A stretch of DNA of 7,178 nucleotides, taken from assembly GCA_030431945.1 (NCBI GenBank), contig JAUIIF010000232.1, positions 1 to 7,178 of the forward strand, in the 5' to 3' direction. This document shows positions 6,565 to 7,178 of this stretch, piece by piece (the stretch's first letter is position 1; each line of letters begins with the position of its first letter). Origin of the DNA: Bacteroidia bacterium. GTDB taxonomy: Bacteria > Bacteroidota > Bacteroidia > Chitinophagales > Saprospiraceae. The notes below the pieces were generated by a model that saw only the letters and a program-made list of their open reading frames with translations, was not told the DNA's origin and did no database searches. A program made the translations under genes and the position numbers.

Positions 6565-6592
6565 TAAAATTGTATCGTTCGTCCTAATTTTA
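6565..6592. repeat. Inverted repeat in the divergent spacer, possible operator
   Basis: TAAAATT (6565-6571) and AATTTTA (6586-6592) form a perfect seven-base inverted repeat with a 14-base spacer. The half-site centres are 21 bases apart, about two helical turns. It lies between the divergent PLP-enzyme and Nudix genes, where a regulator could act on both. The arms are AT-rich in a fairly AT-rich spacer, so chance is a real alternative. Confidence 0.25.
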
Positions 6593-6643
6593 CGCGCCTT
6601 CAGCAGCCGGAATAAACTTCTCCGGTTAACTGATGGTTCGGTC

Positions 6644-6671
6644 TTTGACCACGCAAAAGTAACTATTTTTC
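6644..6671 (+). promoter_or_regulatory. Candidate Bacteroidota-type promoter for the Nudix gene
   Basis: TTTG at 6644-6647 is followed, after 16 bases, by TATTTTTC at 6664-6671, which differs from the -7 consensus TAnnTTTG only at the last base. This is close to the -33/-7 layout known for Bacteroides and Flavobacterium. The ATG at 6714 lies 42 bases further on, leaving room for a short leader. I found no equally good match on the other strand for the divergent PLP-enzyme gene. Confidence 0.4.
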
Positions 6672-6713
6672 GCCCAGCACCCCATTTTTTAGCGCTTACT
6701 TACCATCTGTTTA

Positions 6714-7139
6714 ATGGCCAAATTCGCCGTATCTCTTAAAGCCCGCCTGATTCTGCAGAGTCACGGACGCCTGCTGTTGCTTAAGCAAACAAAACCCAAT
6801 GGCGGGAATTATTCTCTCGTCGGTGGTACCATTGAAAGAAAGGAATATGCTGCCACCACGCTGATTCGGGAAAGTTGGGAAGAAGCCGGTATCCGTCTGG
6901 ATAAGAAAGACCTGGAATTGGTCCACGTGCTGCACAAGCGCTCCAAGAGCGAGCACCGTATCGTCCTCTACTTCCGGGCCTACCATTACAAAGGCTCTCC
7001 CGAAAGCAGGGAGCTAAAGAAATTCGAAAATGTGGAATGGTGGCCGTTGAAAGAATTGCCACCGAACCTAACGGGTACCGTCCGGCACGTGCTTAAAGCT
7101 TATAATGCCGGGCAGTTGTACTCGGAAATGGAGAAGTAG
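6714..7139 (+). CDS. Nudix hydrolase
   Basis: This is a 141-residue cytoplasmic single-domain Nudix hydrolase, a family that cleaves nucleoside diphosphates linked to another group with the help of divalent metal. The Nudix box GX5EX7REUXEEXGU is present at residues 38-60: G38, E44, then RESWEEAGI at 52-60 with metal-binding glutamates E53, E56 and E57. Ser54 sits where a hydrophobic residue is usual, a mild deviation. The preceding NYSLVGG (32-38) corresponds to the common W-x-L-P-GG entry, with Val instead of Pro. VEWWPLKELP near residues 102-111 is the typical C-terminal strand and helix of the fold. The start is ATG at 6714, with no Shine-Dalgarno sequence visible. It is transcribed away from the PLP enzyme gene. 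The sequence does not identify the substrate (for example an oxidised nucleotide, ADP-ribose or a nucleotide sugar). Confidence 0.93.
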   Translation: MAKFAVSLKARLILQSHGRLLLLKQTKPNGGNYSLVGGTIERKEYAATTLIRESWEEAGIRLDKKDLELVHVLHKRSKSEHRIVLYFRAYHYKGSPESRELKKFENVEWWPLKELPPNLTGTVRHVLKAYNAGQLYSEMEK

Positions 7140-7178
7140 GGTTGGTGAATAGCGGTTGTAGCGGGACAATCCGTGCTG

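Noticed and set aside
1..7178. CRISPR array, insertion sequence, prophage, tRNA/rRNA gene or defence cassette
   Set aside because: No spaced direct repeats, transposase, integrase, attachment duplication, cloverleaf or rRNA sequence was seen on either strand.

Overview
The window looks like chromosomal sequence from a member of the Bacteroidota, with moderately high GC for that phylum. Three things suggest this: starts lack clear Shine-Dalgarno sequences, two intergenic regions carry sites resembling the phylum's -7 element (TAnnTTTG), and the proteins have the phylum's character (a CBS-like PLP enzyme, a cytochrome-b5-free fatty acid 2-hydroxylase, a WecA-type transferase with an HIHH motif). 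A Saprospiria/Lewinella-like origin is a guess from general character; there is no rRNA or other marker to confirm it.

Layout. From the left edge to 1459 (+) runs a multi-membrane-segment O-antigen ligase/polymerase family protein whose start may lie outside the window. It converges, across about 200 bases, on a leftward series of genes. In transcription order on the minus strand these are: a CBS-like PLP-dependent beta-synthase (6477-5386), a fatty acid 2-hydroxylase-like di-metal membrane enzyme (5320-4661), a strong hairpin (4653-4611), a cysteine-less alkyltransferase-like DNA repair protein (4495-4175), the tRNA pseudouridine synthase TruA (3991-3224), a WecA/TagO-type polyprenyl-phosphate sugar-1-phosphate transferase (3141-2029), and the fluoride channel CrcB/FluC (2029-1661). 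The last two are joined by a one-base stop/start overlap, TAGTG. A 236-base divergent spacer separates the PLP enzyme from a rightward Nudix hydrolase (6714-7139).

How the genes fit together. Most are housekeeping or envelope genes. The WecA-type transferase would load a sugar onto undecaprenyl phosphate, and the O-antigen ligase family protein would join finished glycans at the other end of such a pathway. They are on opposite strands and need not serve the same polymer. The PLP enzyme and the fatty acid hydroxylase are only 65 bases apart and end at a hairpin, so they look like a two-gene unit. Because Bacteroidota sulfonolipids need cysteate (made by CBS-like PLP enzymes in some species) and can carry 2-hydroxy acyl chains, a link to sphingolipid or sulfonolipid synthesis is worth testing, but it is not proven here.

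I see no mobile element, CRISPR array, tRNA, rRNA or defence system. No gene-free stretch exceeds 300 bases. I found no clearly new system in this window.
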